DNA from: Thalassovita sp.
Lineage (GTDB): Bacteria; Pseudomonadota; Alphaproteobacteria; Rhodobacterales; Rhodobacteraceae
DNA length: 64,000 bases
Assembly (NCBI GenBank): GCA_017792425.1
Contig: CP051233.1
Span: forward strand, 3,029,739-3,093,738
Direction: 5' to 3'
A model generated the notes under the pieces. It worked only from the letters and a program-made list of their open reading frames with translations. It did no database searches and was not told where the DNA came from. Shown here one piece after another: positions 16,881 through 26,491 of this stretch; within the stretch, counting starts at the first letter, position 1; each line of letters begins with the position of its first letter. A program made the translations under genes and the position numbers.

Positions 16881-18734
16881 TCAGTACATGCTTTCGATCA
16901 AGCCGGCGTGACGCTGGTTCACGTAGTTCCGCTTGAGTTTCATGGTGGGCGTCAGTTCTTCGTCCTCAGCGGTCAGCAGGATGTCGATCAGGCGGAAATC
17001 CTTGATCTGTTCCACCTGGGCGAACTCTTTGTTCACCTGGGCAACCACCTTGCCGATCAGCTCCACCACCTCCTTTGCCCGCGTCAGCGACGCGAAGTCC
17101 GCAAATGGAATTTGACGCTCTTGCGCGAACCTTTCAACATTTTCCTGATCGATCATGACCAGACAGGTCAAATACTTACGTTTGTCACCGATCACTACCG
17201 CATCCGAGATATAGGGCGAGAACTTCAGCTTGCTCTCGATCTCTGCCGGGGTGATGTTCTTGCCGCCGGCGGTGATGATGATGTCCTTCAGGCGGCCAGT
17301 GATGGTCAGGTTGCCCTCGTTGTCCAGTCGTCCGATATCGCCGGTGCGCAGCCAGCCGTCCTCTGTCATGGTTTCTGCGGTCTTTTCGGGTTTGTTCCAG
17401 TAGCCGCCGAACACTGCCGGGCCACCGACCTGAATTTCGCCATCCGGCGCGATACGGACCTGCGTGCCCGGGCTGGGCAACCCGACCGTGCCAATGCGGT
17501 TGTGCGCGCGGGTGTTCACCGTCGCCACGCCCGAGGTTTCGGTCATCCCGAAACCTTCCAGCAGGTGCACGCCGATCGCCTCGAACCAGCGCAGCAGGTC
17601 GGGGGAAATCGGGGCCGCGCCGGTGGTGCAGCGGCGGGTGCGTTGCAACCCAACCAACTGGCGCAGGTTGCGCAGCACCAGCAGGTCCGCCAGGAACAGG
17701 TTCAGCTTGGCGCCGGGGGACAGGTGCCTGCCCTCCTCGATTGCCTCGACCTTTTTCATGCCCGCACCGATCGCCCAGTCCAGAAACAGCCGGCCGATCC
17801 AGGTCGCCTCGGACCGCATGATGCTGATCCGGCTATAGACCTTTTCCCAGATCCGCGGCACCCCGGTAAAGGAATGCGGGCTGACTTCGCGCAGGTTGTC
17901 GAACACGGTTTCCGTGCTTTCAGCAAAATTCACCGTGCAGGCCGCCAGAATCGGAAACTCGACCGAGATCAGCCGTTCCAACACGTGGCACAGCGGCAAG
18001 AAACACAGCAGTTCGTCGGTGTCGTAGAATTCGATGGTCTGCTCGCCGGCAAACATCTGGTACAGGATGTTGCGGTGCGTGATGATCGCCCCCTTGGGGG
18101 GGCCGGTTGTCCCCGAAGTATAGATCAACATGCGCGGATCGCCCGGTTTGACCTGCTCCAGCGACTGTTCGAACTTCTTGGGGTTGGCCTTGTGTTCAGC
18201 CTCGCCCATTTCCATCAGCTCGTCCCAGAACATGACCTGCGGATCGCTGAACGTGGCCAGCCCGTCGCGGTCAAAGACGATCACCTTCTTCAGCCCCGGC
18301 ATCTGGTCTCGGACCTCCAGGAACTTGTCCAACTGTTCGTCGTTTTCCACGAACAGGAAGGGCGCGCCGGAATCGTTGACCAGATAGGCCAGTTGGCTGG
18401 CCGAATCCGTGGTGTATACGCCAGAGGGGATACCCCCGACCGCCGCCACGCCCAGATCGACGTACAGCCATTCGCGCCGGTCCTCTGACAGGATCTGCAC
18501 CGGCTGGCCCTTTTCCAGCCCCAGCGCCTGCAGCGCCAGCGCGGCGTTTCGCGCACCGGTCCAGTAGTCGGTCCAGCTATAGGCCTGCCAGATGCCCAGT
18601 TCTTTTTCCCGGTGGGCGGTCTTGGCCCCCAGTTCGCGGCACCGCTTGGCCCACAGCTTGACCACCGTGTCGCAGCCATCCATCGCGATGGGCGCATCGG
18701 CCGGGATGATCATGTCGTTCGTCATGCTTCCCAT
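16881..18734 (-). CDS. Acyl-CoA ligase (long-chain type, AMP-forming)
   Basis: 617-aa adenylate-forming enzyme that couples a carboxylic acid to CoA with ATP. The AMP-binding loop YTSGTTGPPKG and the hinge region GDIGRLDNEGNLTITGR are clear, with the C-terminal catalytic Lys in MKLKRNYV. Size and the LLEGFGMTET segment match the large FAA1/COG1022 group. It begins two bases after the livF stop; GGAGGT precedes the chosen ATG, though an ATG nine bases later is possible. Fusion of a ligase into a liv operon points to CoA activation of the imported substrate. Confidence 0.92.
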   Translation of the reverse strand: MGSMTNDMIIPADAPIAMDGCDTVVKLWAKRCRELGAKTAHREKELGIWQAYSWTDYWTGARNAALALQALGLEKGQPVQILSEDRREWLYVDLGVAAVGGIPSGVYTTDSASQLAYLVNDSGAPFLFVENDEQLDKFLEVRDQMPGLKKVIVFDRDGLATFSDPQVMFWDELMEMGEAEHKANPKKFEQSLEQVKPGDPRMLIYTSGTTGPPKGAIITHRNILYQMFAGEQTIEFYDTDELLCFLPLCHVLERLISVEFPILAACTVNFAESTETVFDNLREVSPHSFTGVPRIWEKVYSRISIMRSEATWIGRLFLDWAIGAGMKKVEAIEEGRHLSPGAKLNLFLADLLVLRNLRQLVGLQRTRRCTTGAAPISPDLLRWFEAIGVHLLEGFGMTETSGVATVNTRAHNRIGTVGLPSPGTQVRIAPDGEIQVGGPAVFGGYWNKPEKTAETMTEDGWLRTGDIGRLDNEGNLTITGRLKDIIITAGGKNITPAEIESKLKFSPYISDAVVIGDKRKYLTCLVMIDQENVERFAQERQIPFADFASLTRAKEVVELIGKVVAQVNKEFAQVEQIKDFRLIDILLTAEDEELTPTMKLKRNYVNQRHAGLIESMY

Positions 18735-18736
18735 TG

Positions 18737-19501
18737 TCACCTCCACGTCTTCCGGCGTTTCCAGCGTTTCTGACCGCGCTGGGTTTCCTCCTGCCGGCCA
18801 AGATAGAATTCCTGGATGTCATCGGACCTGCGCAGGTTTTCGCAGGTATCCGCCATCACGATCCGGCCCATTTCCAGAACGTACCCATAGTGCGCCGTGT
18901 GCAGCGCGACGTTGGCGTTCTGTTCAACCAGCAGCATCGTCACGCCCTGTTCGGCGTTCAGGCGCTTGATGATGCCAAAGATTTCCTGTGTCAGCAGCGG
19001 CGACAAACCCAGCGAGGGTTCGTCCAGCAGCATCAGCCGAGGCCGCGCCATCAGCCCGCGCCCGATCGCCAGCATCTGCTGCTGCCCGCCCGACAGGAAA
19101 CCGGCGGATTGCGCGCGGCGTTCCTTCAGGATGGGGAAATATTCATACACCAGCGCGATGTCGTCGCGGATATCGCCGGAGCGGCAATAGGCGCCCATCT
19201 TCAGGTTTTCCTCGACCGACAGGTAAGGGAACACCTCGCGCCCCTCGGGGACATGGGCCAGACCCATGCGCACGATCTGGTCGGGCTGCTTGCCCTCGAT
19301 CGCGGTGCCGTCAAACTCGATATGCCCCTTTTCCGGGTCCATCAGGCCGGAAATGGTTTTCATCAGGGTCGTCTTGCCCGCGCCGTTGGCGCCCAGAATG
19401 GTGACGATCTGACCTTCGTTGACCTCTAGCGAAACCCCGCGCAGCGCCATGATCGCGCCATAGAAGGTTTCAACGTTGCGAATATCCAGAACCTTGGTCA
19501 T
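18737..19501 (-). CDS. livF: ABC transporter ATP-binding protein, LivF type
   Basis: Second ATPase of a Liv/HAAT importer, 254 aa. Walker A is GANGAGKT, the signature is LSGGQQQ and Walker B is LMLLDEPSLG. The C-terminus is longer than usual by about 15 basic residues (RQEETQRGQKRWKRRK). It overlaps livG by 4 bp. The name refers to the family; the transported compound is probably an acid degraded by the neighbouring CoA enzymes. Confidence 0.92.
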   Translation of the reverse strand: MTKVLDIRNVETFYGAIMALRGVSLEVNEGQIVTILGANGAGKTTLMKTISGLMDPEKGHIEFDGTAIEGKQPDQIVRMGLAHVPEGREVFPYLSVEENLKMGAYCRSGDIRDDIALVYEYFPILKERRAQSAGFLSGGQQQMLAIGRGLMARPRLMLLDEPSLGLSPLLTQEIFGIIKRLNAEQGVTMLLVEQNANVALHTAHYGYVLEMGRIVMADTCENLRRSDDIQEFYLGRQEETQRGQKRWKRRKTWR

Positions 19502-20268
19502 GCGTCCACCTCCGTACCCAGATAGGCCGCCTGCACCTGCGGGTCCGCCTGCACCTGCGCGGGCGTGCCCATCGCCAGCGGCTGGCCATTGGCCACCGCC
19601 AGCACCCGGTCACTGACCTGGTTCACCAGCTTCATGTCATGTTCCACCATCAGCACGGTCAACCCCATGTCGCGGCGCATGTCCTCGACCCAAAAGGCGA
19701 CCTCCTGGCTTTCCTCGACCGACAGGCCCGAGGCTGGTTCGTCCAGCAGGATCATCTTCGGTCCCATTGCCAGCGCCCGGCCGATTTCCACGACCTTGCG
19801 CACACCATAAGGCAGGCCCGCGATCAGCTTTTCGCGATAGGCTTCCAGTTCCAGGAACTCGATCACCTCCTCCACTTTCAGGCGGTGTTCGCGTTCCTCG
19901 CGCCGGACCTTTGGCAGGAACAGCATATCCTGCACCCAGTTCGTGTTCCGGTGCGTGTGCCGCCCCATCAGCAGGTTGTGCAGCACGGTGGAATGGTCGA
20001 ACAGTTCGATGTTCTGGAACGTCCGCGCGATCCCCAGTGACGATATTTCATGCGCGGACAGATTGGTGATGTCCTTGCCACGGAAACTGATCTTGCCCCG
20101 CGTCGGTTTGTAGAACCGAGAGATCAGGTTGAAGATGGTGGACTTTCCCGCGCCATTCGGCCCGATGATGGAAAAGACCTCGCCTTCTTCCACGCGGAAC
20201 GAGACGCCATCCACCGCCTTCACCCCGCCGAAATGGACCGCCAGGTCCTCGACTTCCAACAGGCTCAT
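19498..20268 (-). CDS. livG: ABC transporter ATP-binding protein, LivG type
   Basis: First ATPase of the importer, 256 aa. It has Walker A GPNGAGKST, Walker B MILLDEPASGLS and a degenerate signature region (LPYGVRKVVEIGRAL) typical of LivG. I start at MSLLEVED, whose ATGA overlaps the livM stop; a longer upstream frame lies inside livM. It pairs with livF to drive the livHM channel. Confidence 0.92.
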   Translation of the reverse strand: MSLLEVEDLAVHFGGVKAVDGVSFRVEEGEVFSIIGPNGAGKSTIFNLISRFYKPTRGKISFRGKDITNLSAHEISSLGIARTFQNIELFDHSTVLHNLLMGRHTHRNTNWVQDMLFLPKVRREEREHRLKVEEVIEFLELEAYREKLIAGLPYGVRKVVEIGRALAMGPKMILLDEPASGLSVEESQEVAFWVEDMRRDMGLTVLMVEHDMKLVNQVSDRVLAVANGQPLAMGTPAQVQADPQVQAAYLGTEVDA

Positions 20269-21359
20269 TTCATCCGCTCCGTTTTCAAGTAGCTCTTTTG
20301 GCGGCGGAACATGTCGCGCCGCGCCAAGGGGAACAGCTGGAACCACACCCGGATCTTCAACCAGCGGCCATACAGTCCCGTCGGTTCATAGATGATGAAG
20401 GTCACCAGAATGACCGAGAAGATCAGCGTATCCAGACCCGGCATCGACAGGTCGATCCCGAAGTTGGCGTTCAGCCCGTCGCGCAGGATGGCGATCAGCT
20501 GCGGCACCGCCGTGATCAGGATCGCGCCAAAGAACGCCCCCTGGATGAACCCCAGCCCCCCGATCGTCACCACCAGCAACAGGTTGATCGAGATAAAGAC
20601 AGAGAAGAGCTCGTAGTTGAAGAAGGTGATGTAATGCCCCATCAGCGACCCGGCCAGTCCGGTCATCGCGCAGCTTAGCCCAAAGGCCAGAGACCGGGTC
20701 CGCGTGATGTTGATCCCCAAAGCGCGGGCCGAAACCTCGGAATCCCGCACGGCAAGGAAGCTGCGCCCGGTTGGGCTGCGCATCAGGTTGGCGTACATCC
20801 ACGTCACCAGCACAACGACGCCCAGGCACAGCCAGTAGAAGTTGTTCAGGTTGGCATAGCGGTCGAAATCAATGCCGAAGATGGTGATCGACGGCGCAAA
20901 GATACCGCCCACACCTCCGGTGATCGGCTCCAGCACGATGATCATTTCCTCGACGATCACGAACAGCGCCAGCGTTGCAATCGCCAGGTAGATCCCCGAC
21001 ATCCGCACCGCCGGAATGGCGACGATGGCGCCGAACACCCCGGCCGCGGCCCCCGCCAGCGGAAAGGCCACGATCCACGGCACGCCGATATTCATCAGCG
21101 CCGCATCCGTATAGGCCCCGATCGCCAGGAACGCCGCGTGCCCCAGGCTGGCCTGCCCGGTGTGCCCCACCAGCAGCATCAGCCCCATCCCGGCCAGCGA
21201 CCAGATCAGCGTGTTGGTGATCTCGGCCACATAGTATTCGCCCACCAGGAAGGGCACCACCGCCATGACCGCCACCAGCAGCATGATCTTGCCGCGCGCG
21301 GCCCAATCCTCGTGCAGGTCGATATCGTTGTCGTAGCTTTTCTTGAAGATGACTTTCAT
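20265..21359 (-). CDS. livM: ABC transporter permease, LivM type
   Basis: 364-aa inner-membrane permease with eight or more hydrophobic helices. The conserved LivM segment GHAAFLAIGAY is near residue 77, and the EAA-like loop (SEVSARALGINITRTRSLAF) contacts the ATPase. The start MKVIFKK has GAAGGT upstream and lies four bases after livH. The C-terminal hydrophilic tail of about 30 residues is longer than usual. Confidence 0.92.
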   Translation of the reverse strand: MKVIFKKSYDNDIDLHEDWAARGKIMLLVAVMAVVPFLVGEYYVAEITNTLIWSLAGMGLMLLVGHTGQASLGHAAFLAIGAYTDAALMNIGVPWIVAFPLAGAAAGVFGAIVAIPAVRMSGIYLAIATLALFVIVEEMIIVLEPITGGVGGIFAPSITIFGIDFDRYANLNNFYWLCLGVVVLVTWMYANLMRSPTGRSFLAVRDSEVSARALGINITRTRSLAFGLSCAMTGLAGSLMGHYITFFNYELFSVFISINLLLVVTIGGLGFIQGAFFGAILITAVPQLIAILRDGLNANFGIDLSMPGLDTLIFSVILVTFIIYEPTGLYGRWLKIRVWFQLFPLARRDMFRRQKSYLKTERMK

Positions 21360-21363
21360 GGGC

Positions 21364-22239
21364 TCATACCTTCTTCGCGTAGATCTGGGCGAAGAGCCCG
21401 TTCGGCCGGGTGACAAGCACCACCAGCATGATGATATAGGGGCTCATCTGGCTGAACCCGCCCGGCAGGTAACGCGCCGCCAACGGTTCCACCACGCCGA
21501 TCAGGATGCCGCCCAGCAGTGCGCCCGGCAGGCTGCCGAAGCCGCCGATCACCGCCGCCGCGAAGGCCTTGATCCCCAGCAGGCCGATGTTCGGATCAAT
21601 CGCGCCCTTGGATGCGTACAGCACCCCCGCGATGGTCGACACCGCGCCCGACAGCGCCCAGATCATGGAATTTACCCGGTGCACCGGAACGCCCACGATA
21701 TAGGCCGCCATCTGGTTCTGCGACGACGCCTGCGCCGCCAGCCCCAGTTTCGTAAACTGGAAAAAGGCCCACAGCGACAGCGTCAGCAACGCGGTGACCA
21801 CGATAGTGGTGATATCTTCGTACCCGATGATGACGCCGCCGATTTTCAGCGTATTGCCCGCGAACGGGGTTTCCAGCACCAGTGGCGTGAAGCCCCAGAT
21901 CGACCCGGCCACGAACCGGAACACGAATCCCATGGCGATGGTCAGGATCACCAGCGCGAAATGCGGCTGGCCAAAGATCTGCCGCACCACGAACCGGTCA
22001 ACCCCATAGCCAACCCCGCCCATGATGGCCGCTGCCAGCAGCACCCCCGGCACGAAGGGCAGCGCCCAGTAGTCAGAGTTGACCAGCCCCAGCGCCACGA
22101 AGGCGCCCAGCATCATCATGTCGCCCTGGGCAAAGTTCACGCCCTCGGTTGCCTTGTAGATCAGCACGAACCCCAGGGCCACCAGCCCGTAGATGCAGCC
22201 AGAGGCCACCCCCCCGATGATCAGTTGAATCAGTTCCAT
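21364..22239 (-). CDS. livH: ABC transporter permease, LivH type
   Basis: 291-aa permease, first gene of the liv-ligase operon. It begins MELIQLIIGGVASG, the standard LivH N-terminus, and contains the GVNFAQGDMMMLGAFV segment near residue 37. AAAGG precedes the ATG. The gene is transcribed from a divergent promoter shared with a TetR gene; the palindrome at 22402-22413 lies inside the promoter spacer. Confidence 0.92.
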   Translation of the reverse strand: MELIQLIIGGVASGCIYGLVALGFVLIYKATEGVNFAQGDMMMLGAFVALGLVNSDYWALPFVPGVLLAAAIMGGVGYGVDRFVVRQIFGQPHFALVILTIAMGFVFRFVAGSIWGFTPLVLETPFAGNTLKIGGVIIGYEDITTIVVTALLTLSLWAFFQFTKLGLAAQASSQNQMAAYIVGVPVHRVNSMIWALSGAVSTIAGVLYASKGAIDPNIGLLGIKAFAAAVIGGFGSLPGALLGGILIGVVEPLAARYLPGGFSQMSPYIIMLVVLVTRPNGLFAQIYAKKV

Positions 22240-22388
22240 TGGCCCGCCTTTCCCACGCTGCCCCGGTGTTCCGGTTTGCCAGCAGGATGAACGGCCAGAA
22301 GCGCCCGGCAAATCGCCGGGAATGACCCAGGTACGGGGCCACCCACAAACGCATCCATTCTGTCTCCTCCCATGACCGATGAACGCTA

Positions 22389-22426
22389 TTGACTTGATCT
22401 AAACACGCGTGTTCAATTTCTGTCAA
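22389..22426. promoter_or_regulatory. Mirrored divergent promoters with central 12-bp palindrome
   Basis: Plus strand: TTGACT (22389-22394), 17-bp spacer, TTCAAT (22412-22417), toward tetR. Minus strand: TTGACA (22421-22426), 17-bp spacer, TTTAGA (22398-22403), toward livH. The perfect palindrome AACACGCGTGTT (22402-22413) overlaps both spacers and both -10 elements. A TetR dimer bound there would block both transcripts at once. The boxes and palindrome are seen in the sequence; the binding is inferred. Confidence 0.65.
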
Positions 22427-22445
22427 CAACCATCACGGGCCGCGC

Positions 22446-23099
22446 ATGAAACCAGTCAACGCACGCATATTACACGCCGCGTTGCGCCTTTTCGCCGAAA
22501 AGGGGGCCATGCAGGTTGCTGTCAGCGACCTGGCGAAAGAGGCCGGACTGTCCCGCGGAACCATTTACAACAACGTGGAAAATCCCGACGCGCTGTTCAG
22601 CCAGGTCTGCGATCTGCTATACCTTGAACTGCGCCAGAACGCCCGCGCCTCGGATGCCGATGTCACCGATCCCGCACTGCGGCTGGCGCTGATCACGCGC
22701 AAGATCATCCGCCGCGTCCATGAAGAACCCGAATGGGGCCGATTCGTCGCGCATTTCGGAATGGTGGACCCCCGGCTGGGTAAATTCTGGGGCAAGTTGC
22801 CGAATGAACTGCTGCGGGCGGGACTGGATTCGGGGCGGTTTTCATTCCGCCCCGACATGATCCATTCCATTACCGCACTGGGGGGCGGGGCAGTGATGGG
22901 CGCGACCTCGATGGTCATTCGCGGCATGGCGACATGGCGCAAGTCAGGCTCGGACACGGCCGAACTGCTGTTGCGCGCCATCGGTGTCCCCCCGGACGAA
23001 GCGCAGGCGCTGGCCCATGTCGAATTTGACCCGCTGCCGCGATTGGATTTCACAAGTGTTGATCTGGAGGAGCCGGTAAAGGAGGTCCAACCCGGATAG
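22446..23099 (+). CDS. TetR-family transcriptional regulator
   Basis: 217-aa repressor. The helix-turn-helix reads LRLFAEKGAMQVAVSDLAKE then AGLSRGTIYNNV. A helical ligand domain follows. It is the first gene on the plus-strand side of the divergent promoter and is followed 24 bp later by thiolase, so it probably shares a transcript with the beta-oxidation genes. Likely effectors are acyl-CoA intermediates, as for FadR/PsrA-type TetR proteins; this is inference. Confidence 0.88.
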   Translation: MKPVNARILHAALRLFAEKGAMQVAVSDLAKEAGLSRGTIYNNVENPDALFSQVCDLLYLELRQNARASDADVTDPALRLALITRKIIRRVHEEPEWGRFVAHFGMVDPRLGKFWGKLPNELLRAGLDSGRFSFRPDMIHSITALGGGAVMGATSMVIRGMATWRKSGSDTAELLLRAIGVPPDEAQALAHVEFDPLPRLDFTSVDLEEPVKEVQPG

Positions 23100-23123
23100 C
23101 CGGCCACTCGGAGGAGGAGCGAA

Positions 23124-24332
23124 ATGACACAAACCGCCTATATCTATGACGCCATCCGAACCCCGCGTTCGAAAGGCAAGCCCGACGGCACCCTGCACGA
23201 GGTCAAGCCGATTGATCTGGTCACCACCCTGTTGACCGAAATGCAGGGCCGTCACGATCTGGACACCTCTCGCGTCGACGACGTGATGCTGGGCTGCGTG
23301 GCCCCGGTGATGGAACAGGGCGCCGTGTTGCCCAAGATCGCCCTGCAAAAGGCCGGCTGGGACCAGAAGGTCGCGGGCGCACAGGTGAACCGTTTCTGCG
23401 CTTCGGGGCTGGACACGTTCAACACCGCCGCCGCGAAAATCGCCTCCGGCTGGGAAGATCTGGTCTGCGCGGGCGGCTACGAATCCATGTCGCGTGTACC
23501 GATGGGTGCTGACGGCGGCCCCTTCGCTGAAGATCCGGCAACCGCGATCCAGACCGGTTTCGTACCGCAGGGCATCGGCGCTGACCTGATCGCCACCATC
23601 GAAGGCTGGTCCCGCGACGACGTGGACGCCTTTGCCGTCGAATCCCAGAAACGCGCCGCCCATGCCCGTGACAACGGCTGGTTCGACCGGTCCGTGGTGC
23701 CGGTGCGCGATGACAGCGGCGTGACGATCCTGGAACGCGACGATTTCATCAAACCGGACACCGACATGCAGAAGCTGGCGTCACTGAAGCCCAGCTTCGC
23801 CATGCCCGGCCAGTTCGGCTTTGACGCGGTGGCGCTAGCGAAATACCCGAACGTGGAACGCATCAACCACGTCCACACCCCCGGCAATTCCTCGGGTATC
23901 GTGGATGGTGCATCGCTGATCATGCTTGGCAATGAACAGGTCGGCAAGGATCTGGGCCTGACCCCGCGCGGCCGCGTCGTGTCCATTGCGCTGACGGCAA
24001 CCGATCCCACCATCATGCTGACCGGCCCCGGCCCGGCATCCGAAAAGGCGCTGGCCAAAGCGGGGCTGACCATCGACGACATTGACCTGGTGGAAATCAA
24101 CGAAGCGTTTGCCAGCGTCGCGCTGCGCCTGCAACGCGACCTGAACGTGCCGGACGAAAAGCTGAACGTCGTCGGCGGTGCCATCGCCATGGGCCACCCG
24201 CTGGGCGCAACCGGCGGCATGCTGGTCAGCACCATGCTGGACGAATTGGAACGGCGGAACCTGAAACGTGCGCTGATCTGCATGTGCGTCGGCGGCGGCA
24301 TGGGCATCGCCAGCATCATCGAACGCGTCTGA
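23124..24332 (+). CDS. Acetyl-CoA C-acyltransferase (thiolase)
   Basis: 402-aa thiolase that cleaves 3-ketoacyl-CoA with CoA. The nucleophile Cys92 is in [10 protein letters not shown], the active-site His in GHPLGATGG, and the second Cys in [16 protein letters not shown] precedes the ATG. With the following FadJ-type protein (11-bp gap) it forms the core of a beta-oxidation cycle. FadA-type and acetoacetyl-CoA-type enzymes look alike; the context favours the degradative role. Confidence 0.94.
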   Translation: MTQTAYIYDAIRTPRSKGKPDGTLHEVKPIDLVTTLLTEMQGRHDLDTSRVDDVMLGCVAPVMEQGAVLPKIALQKAGWDQKVAGAQVNRFCASGLDTFNTAAAKIASGWEDLVCAGGYESMSRVPMGADGGPFAEDPATAIQTGFVPQGIGADLIATIEGWSRDDVDAFAVESQKRAAHARDNGWFDRSVVPVRDDSGVTILERDDFIKPDTDMQKLASLKPSFAMPGQFGFDAVALAKYPNVERINHVHTPGNSSGIVDGASLIMLGNEQVGKDLGLTPRGRVVSIALTATDPTIMLTGPGPASEKALAKAGLTIDDIDLVEINEAFASVALRLQRDLNVPDEKLNVVGGAIAMGHPLGATGGMLVSTMLDELERRNLKRALICMCVGGGMGIASIIERV

Positions 24333-24343
24333 GGGGGACAGAC

Positions 24344-26491
24344 ATGACTGATTTCATCTACGACAAAGACGCCGACGGCATCGTGACCGTTACCATGGAC
24401 ATGCAAGGCCAGTCCGCCAACACCATGAACGAACGTTACGTTCCGGGCATGGACGCGGTGCTGGCCAAGCTGCGCGCCGAACCGGACCTGACCGGCGTGA
24501 TCTTTGCCTCGGCCAAGAAAACCTTCTTTGCGGGCGGCGACCTGCGCCTGATCCTGAACATCCAGAAGGCCGACGCCGAAACCTTCCACTATATCGAGGA
24601 AAACAAGCGCCCCTACCGCGAGCTGGAAAAACTGCCGGTGCCGGTTGTCGCCGCCATCAACGGCGCGGCGCTGGGGGGCGGGTATGAACTGTGCCTGGCC
24701 TGCAACCACCGTGTCATCGCCGATGTCCCCGGCGCGGTCGTGGGTCTGCCCGAGGTGACCTTGGGATTGCTTCCCGGCGCGGGCGGCGTTGTGCGCCTGA
24801 CCAAGCTCCTGGGGCTGGAAGCCGCCCTGCCCCACCTGACCGAAGGCAAGCCTGTGAAACCACAAAAGGCGCTGCAGATCGGGATGGTGGATGCGGTCGT
24901 GGGCAGCACCGATGAACTGATCCCTGCCGCCAAGGCCTGGATCAAGGCCAACCCCGACCAGCACACCCAGAAATGGGAACAGAAGGGGTATCGCTATCCC
25001 GGCGGCGACGTGCTGCACCCCAAGGTGCGCCAGTTGATCGTCGGCTCCTCGGCGTTCCTTTACACGAAAACCCGTGGCCTGCTGCCCGCGCCGGAACGGA
25101 TTCTGGACATCGCGGTGAACTCCATGCGGATCGACTATGACGCCGCCCTGCGAATGGAAAGCCGCGGCATCTGCGCGCTGGCCGTGACGCCGGAATGCAA
25201 GGCGGCGATCACCACCTTCTTCTTCGGCATGCAGGCGATCAAGGGGGGGCAGGTCCGCCCGCAAGGCGACCGCTGGGCCGCCAAATCCGCCGCCATCCTC
25301 GGGGCGGGCATGATGGGATCGGGCATCGCCTGGGCACATGCCAACGCCGGGCTGTCGTCCGTCCTGAAAGATACCGAGATGGACAAGGCCGAAAAGGGTA
25401 AATCCTACACCGCCATGCTGGCCGACAAGGCCATCAAGCGTGGCCGCATGGACGAGGCGAAGAAGGACAAGCTGCTGGGCCGGATCACCCCGGCGACTGA
25501 TGACAACGCCTTCAAAGGTGCCGACATCATCATCGAAGCCGTGTTCGAGGACATCGCCCTAAAGGAAAAGGTCATCCCCGAAACCTTCGCGCAACTGGGG
25601 CCGGACGGCATCTACGGGTCCAACACCTCGACCCTGCCAATCTCCATTCTGGCCGAAGCCTGCCCCGATCCGACCCGCTTCATCGGGCTGCACTTCTTCA
25701 GCCCGGTGGACAAGATGAAGGTCGTGGAAATCATCATGGGTGAAAAAACGTCCGAAGAAACCCTGCGCAAGGCCTATGACTACGTCCAGCAGATCGGCTA
25801 TATGCCCATCGTGGTGAACGACAGCCGCGGCTTCTTTACCAGCCGCGTGTTCGGCACCTTCATGGACGAAGGCATATCCCTGATGGTGGATGGCATGTCG
25901 CCCGTCGCCGTCGAACGCGCGGGCTGGCTGGCGGGCATGCCCGTCGGGCCGCTGGCCGTACATGACGAGGTGTCGTTGGTCCTGTCGCAGAAGGTGGGGA
26001 AAACCCACAAGGCGCTGGACGAACGGCTTGGCGTGGACAGCGGCTTCGGCAAGCACAACACCGCGTCGAAATCCGTCTGCGACGCGATGATCGAACAGGG
26101 CCGGGGCGGGCGTCACTACGGCGGCGGCTTCTATGATTATGCCTCGGACGGCAGCAAATCCCTGTGGTCCGGCCTGTCGCAATTCGCGCGCGGCAACACC
26201 GACATCCCGTTGCAGGACGCGATTGACCGGCTGCTGTACCGTCAGGCCATCGAAACCCTGCGCTGCCTGAACGAAGGCGTCCTGCGCACAGAGGTCGAGG
26301 CGAACCTTGGCGGCATTTTTGCCATCGGCTTCCCGGCCCATACCGGCGGGGCGATCCAGTTCATCCGGGGCATCGGGATTGACGCTTTCGCCACCCGCGC
26401 CGCCGAACTGGCGGACAAGTACGGCGAACGGTTTGCCCTGCCTGGCAGCGCCTATGACATTCTGCGCCAGAAAAAGGCGCAGGCGGCATGA
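24344..26491 (+). CDS. Enoyl-CoA hydratase/3-hydroxyacyl-CoA dehydrogenase (FadJ-like)
   Basis: 715-aa bifunctional beta-oxidation enzyme. The N-terminal crotonase domain (about 1-190) has the oxyanion/hydratase segments NGAALGGGYELCLAC and GLLPGAGGVVRL with both catalytic Glu. The central NAD domain has the GAGMMGSGIAW Rossmann loop near residue 325. Two C-terminal 3-hydroxyacyl-CoA dehydrogenase domains follow, with HFFSPVDKM containing the catalytic His. The start MTDFIYDKD has GGGGG upstream; an earlier in-frame ATG lies inside thiolase. It works with the thiolase and overlaps the racemase gene by 4 bp. Confidence 0.93.
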   Translation: MTDFIYDKDADGIVTVTMDMQGQSANTMNERYVPGMDAVLAKLRAEPDLTGVIFASAKKTFFAGGDLRLILNIQKADAETFHYIEENKRPYRELEKLPVPVVAAINGAALGGGYELCLACNHRVIADVPGAVVGLPEVTLGLLPGAGGVVRLTKLLGLEAALPHLTEGKPVKPQKALQIGMVDAVVGSTDELIPAAKAWIKANPDQHTQKWEQKGYRYPGGDVLHPKVRQLIVGSSAFLYTKTRGLLPAPERILDIAVNSMRIDYDAALRMESRGICALAVTPECKAAITTFFFGMQAIKGGQVRPQGDRWAAKSAAILGAGMMGSGIAWAHANAGLSSVLKDTEMDKAEKGKSYTAMLADKAIKRGRMDEAKKDKLLGRITPATDDNAFKGADIIIEAVFEDIALKEKVIPETFAQLGPDGIYGSNTSTLPISILAEACPDPTRFIGLHFFSPVDKMKVVEIIMGEKTSEETLRKAYDYVQQIGYMPIVVNDSRGFFTSRVFGTFMDEGISLMVDGMSPVAVERAGWLAGMPVGPLAVHDEVSLVLSQKVGKTHKALDERLGVDSGFGKHNTASKSVCDAMIEQGRGGRHYGGGFYDYASDGSKSLWSGLSQFARGNTDIPLQDAIDRLLYRQAIETLRCLNEGVLRTEVEANLGGIFAIGFPAHTGGAIQFIRGIGIDAFATRAAELADKYGERFALPGSAYDILRQKKAQAA

